From the NCBI GenBank assembly GCA_913057825.1, contig CAJXOW010000021.1, positions 1-53,496 on the forward strand: a stretch of 53,496 bases of DNA. The letters are read 5' to 3'. The notes beneath the pieces are model-generated. The model made no database searches, was not told the DNA's origin, and was given only the letters and a program-made list of their open reading frames with translations. Source of the stretch: an uncultured Balneolaceae bacterium (GTDB lineage: Bacteria > Bacteroidota > Rhodothermia > Balneolales > Balneolaceae). The position numbers and the translations under genes are program-made. Shown here piece after piece: positions 43,341 to 51,500 of this stretch (position 1 is its first letter; each line of letters starts with the position of its first letter).

Positions 43341-45653
43341 AGTCTGCCATCCTTCGCCGTTCCAGTAGAGCAGCGAGTCTTTATAGGCTTCGAAATATTC
43401 GGCATCGGGCTCCTCGGCGAGATCTCCGCTTCGCACTAAATTGTCAACTAGGTAATCGAAATGGGAATCGGTGCCGATACGAAGGGGGACAAGCTGATAA
43501 TTAAAATAAATCATCAGGTGTGCCGCCTTCATATTGAATATTTCTTCCTGGTTAAAAGCGAGATCGCGAACAGTAACCACCAACTCTTCTCGATTCTGCA
43601 CCTTTCTGATCTTCTTGATGTTGTTATGATGTACCCGGTCTTTAAACAGGAGACTTATTTTTGTCCGTGGAATTCGCAGATATGTTTTTTCTTTTGCTTT
43701 GGGGATATTTTTTAATCGATATTCGGAAGTCAGCGGAGCGTGGCCGGATAATTCCAACGGTTCAAGCACCGAAATTATCGCCTGTTTATATGCATTATTA
43801 ATCCCTCCCGCCACTAATTCCCCATAACCGTCTTTATCCAGATCCACCGCCAACATATCGTATAAAAACCCCGGATGAACATAGCGATCTATAACTTTTC
43901 CGTCCGATATATTCATCGATTGAATGACGGCCGGGAAAAAGGTTGGGTGGCGAAGGTTGACCACAAGCCTCTCGCCCTTCGGGGTGTCCAGCACATGAAG
44001 CTGTCTAAAAATATAAGCAGTTTTTACTATAGAAGGTTTCTCCGGAAAATCCAATTCAAAAGTAAGATCATTTTTCCATAATAGTGAATCTCCGCTTATC
44101 GACCGGCAATAAACGCTGGCAAGACTGTTTTCATCTCCCTCCGTTCCAACCCAAATCACCTCATTGTCGTCATCCCCGGAGGCATCTGTGAAAGCAACCG
44201 CTTCGGACGGCTTAATTTTATTCTCCTTCATATTCTGTACCATCTTGTCTCCCACCTCAATTCGATCCAACACCTGGCCATATTTATTTTCCACAAACAG
44301 GTAGGATCCGTCAAATCTTGCTTGTGTTGGATTTTTTTCCAGCGGTCCATAGGCCCCTTTGACCGTAATAAAACCGAGAATAAGGATGACCAAAATACCC
44401 AGCGTGCTGAACTTGCGCTTCCAGAGCTTGCTGCCGTAGTGTTGAAGCAGATTATATTGTTTATGACTGGTGATTCGCCGGTCGGAAAACAGGTCGGCCA
44501 GCCGACGGGCACCGAAAATAAACAGTGATCTTCGGGGATATTTTTTGTTTAGACGTTGACAAATCCGGTAAGCTTTATCACGCTGTGACGCGGGCACCAC
44601 CAGGGTCTCCGCCCACGAAAAGAAAGCGGCTTTGACTTTCTGCTCAATGGCTTCCTCTTTCACCGGTCGTACGCGGCCCGTCACATCGAGTTGTCCCGTA
44701 ATCGCAGTGGCCGGATTAACCCGGAATCGCTCTCTAAATTCACCGCTATCCAAAATAGCCTGGTAATATAGCGCAGCCGCCGCCAATCCCAGCGAGGTGC
44801 CGGTATGATCATAATGATAATGATCAAATCTAAAATGACCCAGGTATCTGCCCGTGTCGATATTTTGCCGATTCTCCTCGACCAATTGACGAACCGACGA
44901 AAGAATGACGGCCGAGAGATCTTCAATTCGTTCCGCCGCCATTTTATCCTGGAATTGAAAGTACAGTTCCTCGTCGGACGAATTTTTTGTCGAAAGAATA
45001 CTCACCTGCAATCTTCGCAAGCGTCCGACCGATTTATTTTCGGGGGATTCGGACGAGTCATCATTCACCTCCACCACCGGAATGAGTCCGCTATGCCCTT
45101 CCATCCAGCGATTCTCACTCCACTCGCGATATATCTTCTTTAACGTCGGACCCAGTTCTCCCGTCGACTCTCGACGCCGGGTCAAAAACGATTCAAAAAA
45201 GTCGAACGGTGTCCTATTAAAGGGCAGGAAATCCGGTTGCTCTTGCTCCCACTGCTTCAGGCTCGAATCCACCGTATATCCCAGGATCCGAAGGGTCTCA
45301 AACGGTTTCCCGGCAACGGCATACTGAAAAGCCAGCATGTACCGGAGCGAGGCCACCGAATCGCGGTAATTTGAGATCTCTTTCAGTTCGGGATAGTCTT
45401 TGCCCGCATCGATCAAGCGCTGAAAAATCGGCTCAAAATCCGACGGATCGATGCCCGTAAAGGTAAGCGGATCTCCGAAGGCGGGAAGCCAGTCCGTCAG
45501 CTCCAGCAGGTACGTCCCCCAGTTTTCGAATGAAGGCTCAAGCCGCGCCAAAAACTCCCCCACCAACACAAACCGCCCCCGTATCGAAGGCGCCGCCTGC
45601 AACCTCCGCTTCAGTGTTTCAAAAGCTTTTTCAACCTCAAGAGCGTTTGGCAA
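43323..45653 (-). CDS. Lon-like Ser-Lys domain / one-helix / FG-GAP-like membrane protein B
   Basis: 776 residues, a full-length paralogue of the protein at 32962 with the same order of parts. The N-terminal helical region includes FTGIDPSDFEPIFQRL. The Lon-like domain shows GTSLGLA (Ser287), AITGQLDVTGRVRPV (very close to the Lon AMTGEITLRGQVLPI) and IEQKVKAA (Lys339). The Ser-Lys spacing is 52 residues, exactly as in protein A, against 43 in E. coli Lon. The membrane helix is at about 414-436, followed by the shared YGPLEKNP. The exported part has DASGDDDNEVIWVG and DLDKDGYGELVAGG. Both copies end in a YFxxYxDSLxYWNGxGWQ motif, unique to this pair here. The C-terminal NFEF comes from a repeat arm. 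Confidence 0.6.
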   Translation of the reverse strand: MPNALEVEKAFETLKRRLQAAPSIRGRFVLVGEFLARLEPSFENWGTYLLELTDWLPAFGDPLTFTGIDPSDFEPIFQRLIDAGKDYPELKEISNYRDSVASLRYMLAFQYAVAGKPFETLRILGYTVDSSLKQWEQEQPDFLPFNRTPFDFFESFLTRRRESTGELGPTLKKIYREWSENRWMEGHSGLIPVVEVNDDSSESPENKSVGRLRRLQVSILSTKNSSDEELYFQFQDKMAAERIEDLSAVILSSVRQLVEENRQNIDTGRYLGHFRFDHYHYDHTGTSLGLAAAALYYQAILDSGEFRERFRVNPATAITGQLDVTGRVRPVKEEAIEQKVKAAFFSWAETLVVPASQRDKAYRICQRLNKKYPRRSLFIFGARRLADLFSDRRITSHKQYNLLQHYGSKLWKRKFSTLGILVILILGFITVKGAYGPLEKNPTQARFDGSYLFVENKYGQVLDRIEVGDKMVQNMKENKIKPSEAVAFTDASGDDDNEVIWVGTEGDENSLASVYCRSISGDSLLWKNDLTFELDFPEKPSIVKTAYIFRQLHVLDTPKGERLVVNLRHPTFFPAVIQSMNISDGKVIDRYVHPGFLYDMLAVDLDKDGYGELVAGGINNAYKQAIISVLEPLELSGHAPLTSEYRLKNIPKAKEKTYLRIPRTKISLLFKDRVHHNNIKKIRKVQNREELVVTVRDLAFNQEEIFNMKAAHLMIYFNYQLVPLRIGTDSHFDYLVDNLVRSGDLAEEPDAEYFEAYKDSLLYWNGEGWQTDNFEF

Positions 45654-45659
45654 GAATTC

Positions 45660-45854
45660 GTGATTTATGATTTATAATTAATGATTTATGATTAGGGACG
45701 TGATTGCCACGTATTAATGTTATATCATCGGCAACAGCAGAAATTACAATAGATAACAGTAATACAGTTCCCTTTTATCTATTTCAATACGAGCTATAAC
45801 TTTGTTTAAAGGCAATCAACCAAATCATTAATTATTAATTATAAATCATTAATT
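45660..45854. repeat. Inverted heptamer-armed element, GATNNAT type
   Basis: Left arm 45660-45695 begins seven bases from the start codon of protein B. Right arm 45823-45854 contains the stop of the decarboxylase gene. Core 127 bp. Confidence 0.84.
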
Positions 45855-46811
45855 GTCCTGCCCCAACCCCAGTTCCTGCCGGAAGTACCCGATCGTAGCC
45901 TCCAGGCCGTCGCGGCGTGAGTAGGTTGGCTGCCAGTCTAACAGCTCTTTGGCGCGGGTGATGTCCGGCTGACGTACTTGCGGGTCGTCTTTGGGGAGTT
46001 CTTCGAAGGTGATACCGCTGTCGCTGTCGGTAAATTCGATGATCTCTTCGGCGAACTCTTTGATCGATATCTCGTCGGGATTGCCCAGGTTGACCGGCTG
46101 GATGTATTCAGATTGCGAGAGGCGGTAGATGCCCTCGATCAGGTCGTCCACATAGCAGAACGACCGCGTCTGGGAGCCGTCGCCGTAGACCGTCAGATCT
46201 ACGCCATTCAATGCCTGCCGCAGGAACGTCGGCAGTGCGCGTCCGTCGCGCAGCCGCATGCGCGGTCCGTAGGTATTGAAGATCCGCGCAATGCGCGTCT
46301 CCACTCCGTGATAGCGGTGGTACGCCATCGTCATCGCCTCGCCGAACCGTTTGGCCTCGTCGTACACCCCGCGATCGCCGATCGGATTCACATTCCCCCA
46401 GTAGGTCTCCGACTGCGGATGCGTCTTGGGGTCGCCGTACACCTCGCTCGTCGACGCCAGCAGGAACCGGGCGTCTTTCTCCATCGCCAGTCCGAGCGCC
46501 TTGTGGGTCCCGAGCGATCCCACCTTGAGCGTCTGAATCGGCATCTCCAGGTAGTCGATCGGCGAGGCCGGCGACGCAAAATGCAGCACCAGGTCCACTT
46601 CGCCCGACACATGGATATACTGGGTCACGTCGTGCTTGACAAATGTAAAACGATCCTTGCCGAACAGGTGCTCAATATTCTCGGCCGCCCCGGTGCTGAG
46701 ATTGTCCATGCAGATGACGTCATATCCCTCTTCAAAGTACCGATCGCAAAGATGAGAACCGAGAAATCCGGCTCCCCCTGTAATCAAGACGCGTTTGATG
46801 GTCTTTGGCAT
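45849..46811 (-). CDS. UDP-glucuronate decarboxylase (UDP-xylose synthase), extended SDR
   Basis: 320 residues from ATG 46811. The frame is open to 46886, but the extra N-terminus (VEPGAWSLK...) is translated heptamer arm. NAD motif [11 protein letters not shown], the substrate-binding [24 protein letters not shown] block and STSEVYGDP are all diagnostic of UXS. The catalytic YDEAKRFGE (YXXXK) and [10 protein letters not shown] follow. It converts UDP-glucuronate to UDP-xylose, a capsule or O-antigen precursor; this fits with the uronate-producing genes 5-10 kb away. Confidence 0.92.
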   Translation of the reverse strand: MPKTIKRVLITGGAGFLGSHLCDRYFEEGYDVICMDNLSTGAAENIEHLFGKDRFTFVKHDVTQYIHVSGEVDLVLHFASPASPIDYLEMPIQTLKVGSLGTHKALGLAMEKDARFLLASTSEVYGDPKTHPQSETYWGNVNPIGDRGVYDEAKRFGEAMTMAYHRYHGVETRIARIFNTYGPRMRLRDGRALPTFLRQALNGVDLTVYGDGSQTRSFCYVDDLIEGIYRLSQSEYIQPVNLGNPDEISIKEFAEEIIEFTDSDSGITFEELPKDDPQVRQPDITRAKELLDWQPTYSRRDGLEATIGYFRQELGLGQDN

Positions 46812-46843
46812 TGATGAAAAATAAATTTTTGGAAAATTTAGTT

Positions 46844-46958
46844 TCAGGCTCCAGGCTCCAGGCTCCACGGTTATTCCTGCTGGCATTCATGAATGTACAT
46901 ACAGAATGATATAACTAACTCGAATACCCGTGGAGCCTGGAGCCTGGAGCTTGGAGCC
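46844..46958. repeat. GGCTCCA heptamer element, copy 1
   Basis: Left arm 46844-46870, right arm 46928-46958, core 57 bp. The core equals the inverse of the core at 47473-47530 apart from one internal base and the edge. The gap to 47064 otherwise shows nothing. Confidence 0.88.
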
Positions 46959-47063
46959 AATAATAATTTACCCAATCAGGCAAGTTTTAACAAGCGATAT
47001 TGGCAGAGGATTGATTTTCATTCTCTGCTCTTCTAGCAGGTAAGTTATTGAATTCCATATAAA

Positions 47064-47098
47064 AAGCAGTCGGACGGGGGCGTATCCCGACCGACTGC
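47064..47098 (-). terminator. Terminator-like hairpin after the subtilase remnant
   Basis: Stem gcagtcggacggg / cccgaccgactgc with one mismatch; on the minus strand it is followed by tttttat. It ends the former transcript of the fragment at 47147. Confidence 0.8.
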
Positions 47099-47146
47099 CA
47101 TCATTGTCATGCTAAACGTTTTTGATCCGGTGTCTCCTTTTCGGAC

Positions 47147-47440
47147 CTAGTTCACCGTATAGGTGTCCGGGTTGTCTTGATCCAACTCGACATTGTAATT
47201 GTAACTGCTGTGACTCAGGCCGGTAACCTGTGCCTGGTAATCGCCGCTGACGGGTGAACCATCCTGGTCATTCAGCGCCGAAATAGTCGCCACTTCAGGG
47301 TAGACAGCCGGGACGATATCATTACTTTTGCCAATCGATCCGTCCCCGCCGTAAATCTCGGATCCATCATTTCCGGCAGCAACCACGTAAACAACACCGG
47401 CATTCACACTGTTTTGAATATTTTCAAATGAAATAAAGCA
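47147..47440 (-). pseudogene. Subtilase (S8 peptidase) remnant truncated by a repeat element
   Basis: About 95 residues with AGVVYVVAAGNDGSEIYGG, the oxyanion-hole Asn block of subtilisin-like peptidases, and VYPEVATISALNDQDG, which usually follows it. The catalytic Asp and His blocks upstream and the Ser block are absent. The reading frame runs on to 47464 only by translating the arm of the element at 47450 (MERGALN). So the 5' part of the gene is gone exactly at the element boundary, which suggests loss by insertion or rearrangement. Confidence 0.75.
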
Positions 47441-47449
47441 TAAATTTAA

Positions 47450-47561
47450 GGCTCCACGCTCCACGCTCCACGTATATTCGAGTTAGTTATATCATTCTGT
47501 ATATACATTCATGAATGCCAGCAGGAATAACCGTGGAGCCCGGAGCTTGGAGCTTGGAGCG
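47450..47561. repeat. GGCTCCA heptamer element, copy 2, inverted core
   Basis: Left arm 47450-47472, right arm 47531-47561, core 58 bp, in opposite orientation to copy 1. It sits between the subtilase remnant and the 3' end of the 1283-residue gene. Confidence 0.88.
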
Positions 47562-47587
47562 TAAAGTAATCCCGAAACCCTTCGGGT

Positions 47588-50500
47588 TTACTTCACTAAC
47601 AGCATTTTCTGCGTGGCCGTATATTCGGGGGTTTGGAGCCGGTAGAGGTACACGCCGCTCGTCATGCCGCCAGCGTCAAAGGTGACCTGGTGACGGCCGG
47701 CCGACATTTTTTTATTGACCAGTGTGGTGATTTTACGACCGAGCATGTTGTAGACCGAAATTTTCACCTTCGCTGCTTTCGGCATCGAATATTTAATCGT
47801 GGTCGTCGGGTTGAAGGGGTTGGGATAGTTGCCCGACAGCTTGAATTTCTCCGGCACTTCTTTATCCGGGTTATCCTCCTGGATCGGAGTTATCGAGACC
47901 GGTTCATATTTCACGCCGGTCGAATTATATGCTCTTGCTGTAAACGTGGCGTTACCGGAGGTGTCGGTAGCCGGCGAGGCGACAAACGTGATGGCTTCAC
48001 CGCCCGAATTTGAGAGATCGAACGTAAAGCGACGTTGATTCCCCGTGGCTTCGAAAATCACTTTCGCCGGATCAAATGTGATATAGCTGCTGAAGCCTCC
48101 GTACGACAGGCTATTGGCGAAGCTGCCGATTACACTGGCGTCGGACGAACTCAACAATTGGAATTGCGTACCCGCCAACATCGATGACAAGCCGTGTACC
48201 ACACTTGCCTCGATGGTATTTCCACTATGAGACCGCACGCGGCCGTCGGCCAGATGTGCTTCAAGATTATTACGTCCGTTTGCTACCACCTGGTAGGTGG
48301 AATTAGCGTTAAGATCCGCTTCCATGACGGGGGATCCCGACGGTTGCATGCCGGATTCCGGCAGGTAAATACCGATGTTATTGCCGGAGGGAACCGGTAC
48401 AAATTGAGTAGCTTCTCTGAACACAAACTCTTCGACGACCGGCTCATTGGTATTGGCTACATAGATATCCACTGTATCCCGTTGCGGGGAGTTATGGATG
48501 AACTGCACCATTACGCGTGGAGAAACCAGGCCTCGAACCATTTTGACCGTACTGACATTTCCTTTGGTCACATCCACCTGATCGCTTGTATTGATCCGGT
48601 GATAGAAAGAGAGGGTGTCTCCGACGGACATCCCCTGATCGGCCAGGAGACTATCCATGGTGCTATACGAAATCTGGAATCGTCCGGTATCCTGTAACGT
48701 CATTTCGAAGAACGTGCCATTCGCATTAAAGCTGTTATTACTCGACAGCCTATAGGTATAAGTAACTTGTTGTCCTTCAGCGTCTGAAACCTGATCCCAC
48801 ACAATATCGATGGTTTCATCCGGCGAACCGCTAATCACTTTGAGTGCACCATCGTTCGGGAAGTCAATGGACGTGGCCGGCGGGGGTGTGTTGCCGGATT
48901 CAATATACACCATGAACTGGAGATCGGCGGTAGCTCCCTGGTCGTCAGTTGCCGTAATGGTGACCTGGGTGGTTCCCACGGCTGCAGGCGAAAAGACGAA
49001 GTGCCCGTTATCGCGCGAGACATCCAGCGGCTCCGATTCCGACAAGCTGCTTGAGAAATTATAGGGTGGTATACCGCCGGCAAAGAGGGTATCGGGATCG
49101 ATATCGAATGCATTGGCGTCATCGGTCAATGAGTAGGCCGATACCGAACCGACCGCTTTCAATTCGCCCGAATAGACCGCTAATTCAACGGGAAAGTCCG
49201 GCGAAAGCGGTACGTCAGGAGACTGCAGTTCGCCGCGGCTAATTTCGAAGCCGTTTTGATTTTGTCCCTCGGAGCTGAAGCTGACCTCTATGCTAAACAG
49301 CGTGTCATTAGCCTGGATCATAGAGCTTCCCGAATAACTCACCAGCACGCTGTCATCGCCTGTCACCGAGGCATTGAGGCTTCCACTTATGTCACTATCC
49401 AACTGAACATCACTATCTTCGATCGCAAGTAGATCGCTGTCATAGTGGAATCCGAAGTCGAATGAAGTGATATCCATATTCGGCAGATCGCCCACGGTAA
49501 TAGCGATCGTCTGACTGCTATTGACCGCGCCGCTCAGCATATTCGGATAGGATACATCCACGGTTGGAATAACGACCGTCACGTTGAACGATTGGGTAAA
49601 GGAATTACCTCGTTCGTCCTCCACCATGACATTCAGGGTGGCCGAACCGTTGTCATGGGCCGTTACCGTAAGATCACCGTCGGTAATGGAAGCCGTTGCC
49701 ACGTTGGAGTCGCCCGACGTCCAGCTATAGGTGTAGGAACCGATACCGCCCATGAAATAGGAAGAAAGCTGCAGGGAACTCGATTCGGTTCCGATATCGA
49801 GCTCCATATCGTCGAACGTATTATCGGCCTGCAGTTGGGCATTTACCGTCACGACAAACTCGAACGAGGCCGTGGCGCCAATGTCGTCAGTCGCCGTCAC
49901 CGTGACCGTCGCCTGTCCGGTGCCCGTTCCTTCAAAGCTGAGGTCGCCGCTGCTGACACTCGCCTGTACGATCCCGTCGTCGCTGCTTGAAGCACTGAAA
50001 CTAAGCGGAGAAGTGCCCCCCGTGAAGTTATCCGAGATATTAACACCGGAAGAAACGGTGTTGCCATTAATAATCGTGGTGTCGTTCATGGACGCGGCAA
50101 CCGTCAATTCGGGATTCACCGTAACGTCAAACGACTGCGTTACCGAAGCGCCCGACTTTCCAGTGGCCGTCAACTCCACGGTTGCCGTTCCCGTCCCCTC
50201 GGCGGTCAGGGATACGTTGTCATCCGACATTGCCGCCGAGACTACGGCAGCATCTCCAGAACTGACCGAGAAGCTCAGCGGGCGGATACCGCCGGTGAAG
50301 TAATTACCGGCCGTTATGGAGTCCAGCTGTCCGCCGACGTTCATTCTGACATTCCCGATAGAACCATCCTTAGCCAGCGGGGGACGGGCGGTAACCGTAA
50401 ACGACTGGCTGAGTTGAAAACCGAGATGATCGGTACCATCCACCGTAATTGTGGCACTGCCTTCGCTCTGGGCGGTGAAATTCAACGTGTCATTACTGGT

Positions 50501-51439
50501 GGAAGCAGAAACGACCCCGCTTGCGTCGCTGCCGGCCGAGAACATATGCGGTGAAGTACCGCCCGTAAAATAGGTATTCATCAAGTCGATCGGACCGGAG
50601 GCGTCGCCCACGATCATGGTCGTATCCTGGAGTTGGCTATTGACTTCAAAAACCGGATTGACATGGACTTCAAATACATCTTCTGCGGTTTTACCGGGCT
50701 CGTCGGTTGCCACTACGGAAATATTAACCGTTCCCTCGGCCTTCGGAGTGACGGTCAGGCTGTCCCCGTCCACCGTTGCCGAAGCAGACGTTGAGTTAGA
50801 AGAACTTGCCGAAAAGCTCAACTCGTCCCCTTCCGTATCCGAAAACACATTCGTCAAATCCATGGAAAATGCGCTGCTGTTGGCATTGACTGTGGTGTCG
50901 GAAAGGGGATTATCGATGGTGGGAGCCAGATTGGGTGTTACCAGTATTTTAAAAGAGCCGCTGGAGTTATCCAGACTCGTTTGAGCCATATTCAGGCTAT
51001 CCTGCTGACTCATATCGATGGTGAACAAGGTATCCCCTGTAATGGAAACGACTTTTTGCAGCAAAAACTCACCTTGCGCGCCGAATTGGGTAGAGTCCCA
51101 CCTAAAATACACGGGGCCCTCTCCCGATGCAGCCGCATAGGTTACGGTGTAAACTTTCTGGTCAATCGAATTATCGCGAATATCCGTAAAAAATCGCTCG
51201 CCGTTCGGATTCTCGAGCACGATGTCGAATGCACCGCTGGGCGGCGGCGGAGGAGCCGTGGTATCCAAACTCGCATCATTTGCCACAGTGCCATCCGGAT
51301 GCACCCCAAAATAGAGGGTATCCATATTGGCTCCATCAGATACCTCGAATGGGATTGCGAATTGAGCATCCTGGGCCATAATGGTTGAAACGGTAGTGAA
51401 TAAACCGAGCAGCAGGAAGAATAGGGCTCTCTTAAGCAT
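47588..51439 (-). CDS. Large secreted Ig-repeat protein with DUF4397-like and sorting domains
   Basis: 1283 residues with a signal peptide ending at IMAQ. After a ~170-residue N-terminal domain come at least five tandem Ig/cadherin-like repeats of about 85 residues (each like NPxxxVxxxxxDTTxxxGxxxxxxxLxxYFTGGxxPxxFS). A cohesin-like module (ITVGDLPNMDITSFDFGFHY), another Ig repeat, an Fn3-like domain and a DUF4397-like domain (VMVQFIHNSPQRDTVDIYVAN) follow. The NYPNPFNP type A sorting domain ends in KMLLVK. The last ~400 residues are homologous to those of the protein at 25844. Probably a surface adhesin or filament; no enzymatic motif is visible. Confidence 0.84.
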   Translation of the reverse strand: MLKRALFFLLLGLFTTVSTIMAQDAQFAIPFEVSDGANMDTLYFGVHPDGTVANDASLDTTAPPPPPSGAFDIVLENPNGERFFTDIRDNSIDQKVYTVTYAAASGEGPVYFRWDSTQFGAQGEFLLQKVVSITGDTLFTIDMSQQDSLNMAQTSLDNSSGSFKILVTPNLAPTIDNPLSDTTVNANSSAFSMDLTNVFSDTEGDELSFSASSSNSTSASATVDGDSLTVTPKAEGTVNISVVATDEPGKTAEDVFEVHVNPVFEVNSQLQDTTMIVGDASGPIDLMNTYFTGGTSPHMFSAGSDASGVVSASTSNDTLNFTAQSEGSATITVDGTDHLGFQLSQSFTVTARPPLAKDGSIGNVRMNVGGQLDSITAGNYFTGGIRPLSFSVSSGDAAVVSAAMSDDNVSLTAEGTGTATVELTATGKSGASVTQSFDVTVNPELTVAASMNDTTIINGNTVSSGVNISDNFTGGTSPLSFSASSSDDGIVQASVSSGDLSFEGTGTGQATVTVTATDDIGATASFEFVVTVNAQLQADNTFDDMELDIGTESSSLQLSSYFMGGIGSYTYSWTSGDSNVATASITDGDLTVTAHDNGSATLNVMVEDERGNSFTQSFNVTVVIPTVDVSYPNMLSGAVNSSQTIAITVGDLPNMDITSFDFGFHYDSDLLAIEDSDVQLDSDISGSLNASVTGDDSVLVSYSGSSMIQANDTLFSIEVSFSSEGQNQNGFEISRGELQSPDVPLSPDFPVELAVYSGELKAVGSVSAYSLTDDANAFDIDPDTLFAGGIPPYNFSSSLSESEPLDVSRDNGHFVFSPAAVGTTQVTITATDDQGATADLQFMVYIESGNTPPPATSIDFPNDGALKVISGSPDETIDIVWDQVSDAEGQQVTYTYRLSSNNSFNANGTFFEMTLQDTGRFQISYSTMDSLLADQGMSVGDTLSFYHRINTSDQVDVTKGNVSTVKMVRGLVSPRVMVQFIHNSPQRDTVDIYVANTNEPVVEEFVFREATQFVPVPSGNNIGIYLPESGMQPSGSPVMEADLNANSTYQVVANGRNNLEAHLADGRVRSHSGNTIEASVVHGLSSMLAGTQFQLLSSSDASVIGSFANSLSYGGFSSYITFDPAKVIFEATGNQRRFTFDLSNSGGEAITFVASPATDTSGNATFTARAYNSTGVKYEPVSITPIQEDNPDKEVPEKFKLSGNYPNPFNPTTTIKYSMPKAAKVKISVYNMLGRKITTLVNKKMSAGRHQVTFDAGGMTSGVYLYRLQTPEYTATQKMLLVK

Positions 51440-51500
51440 AGCTGATCAATTAATGAATATTTATTATTATCACTTCTATAGAATATAATCTTATTATCTA

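Noticed and set aside
43323..45653. Protein B as a dead Lon-like copy because Ser296 of protein A is Ala in B
   Set aside because: A better alignment sets GTSLGLA/GHSMELA against Lon GPSAGIA, which places a Ser at the nucleophile position in both proteins with equal Ser-Lys spacing.
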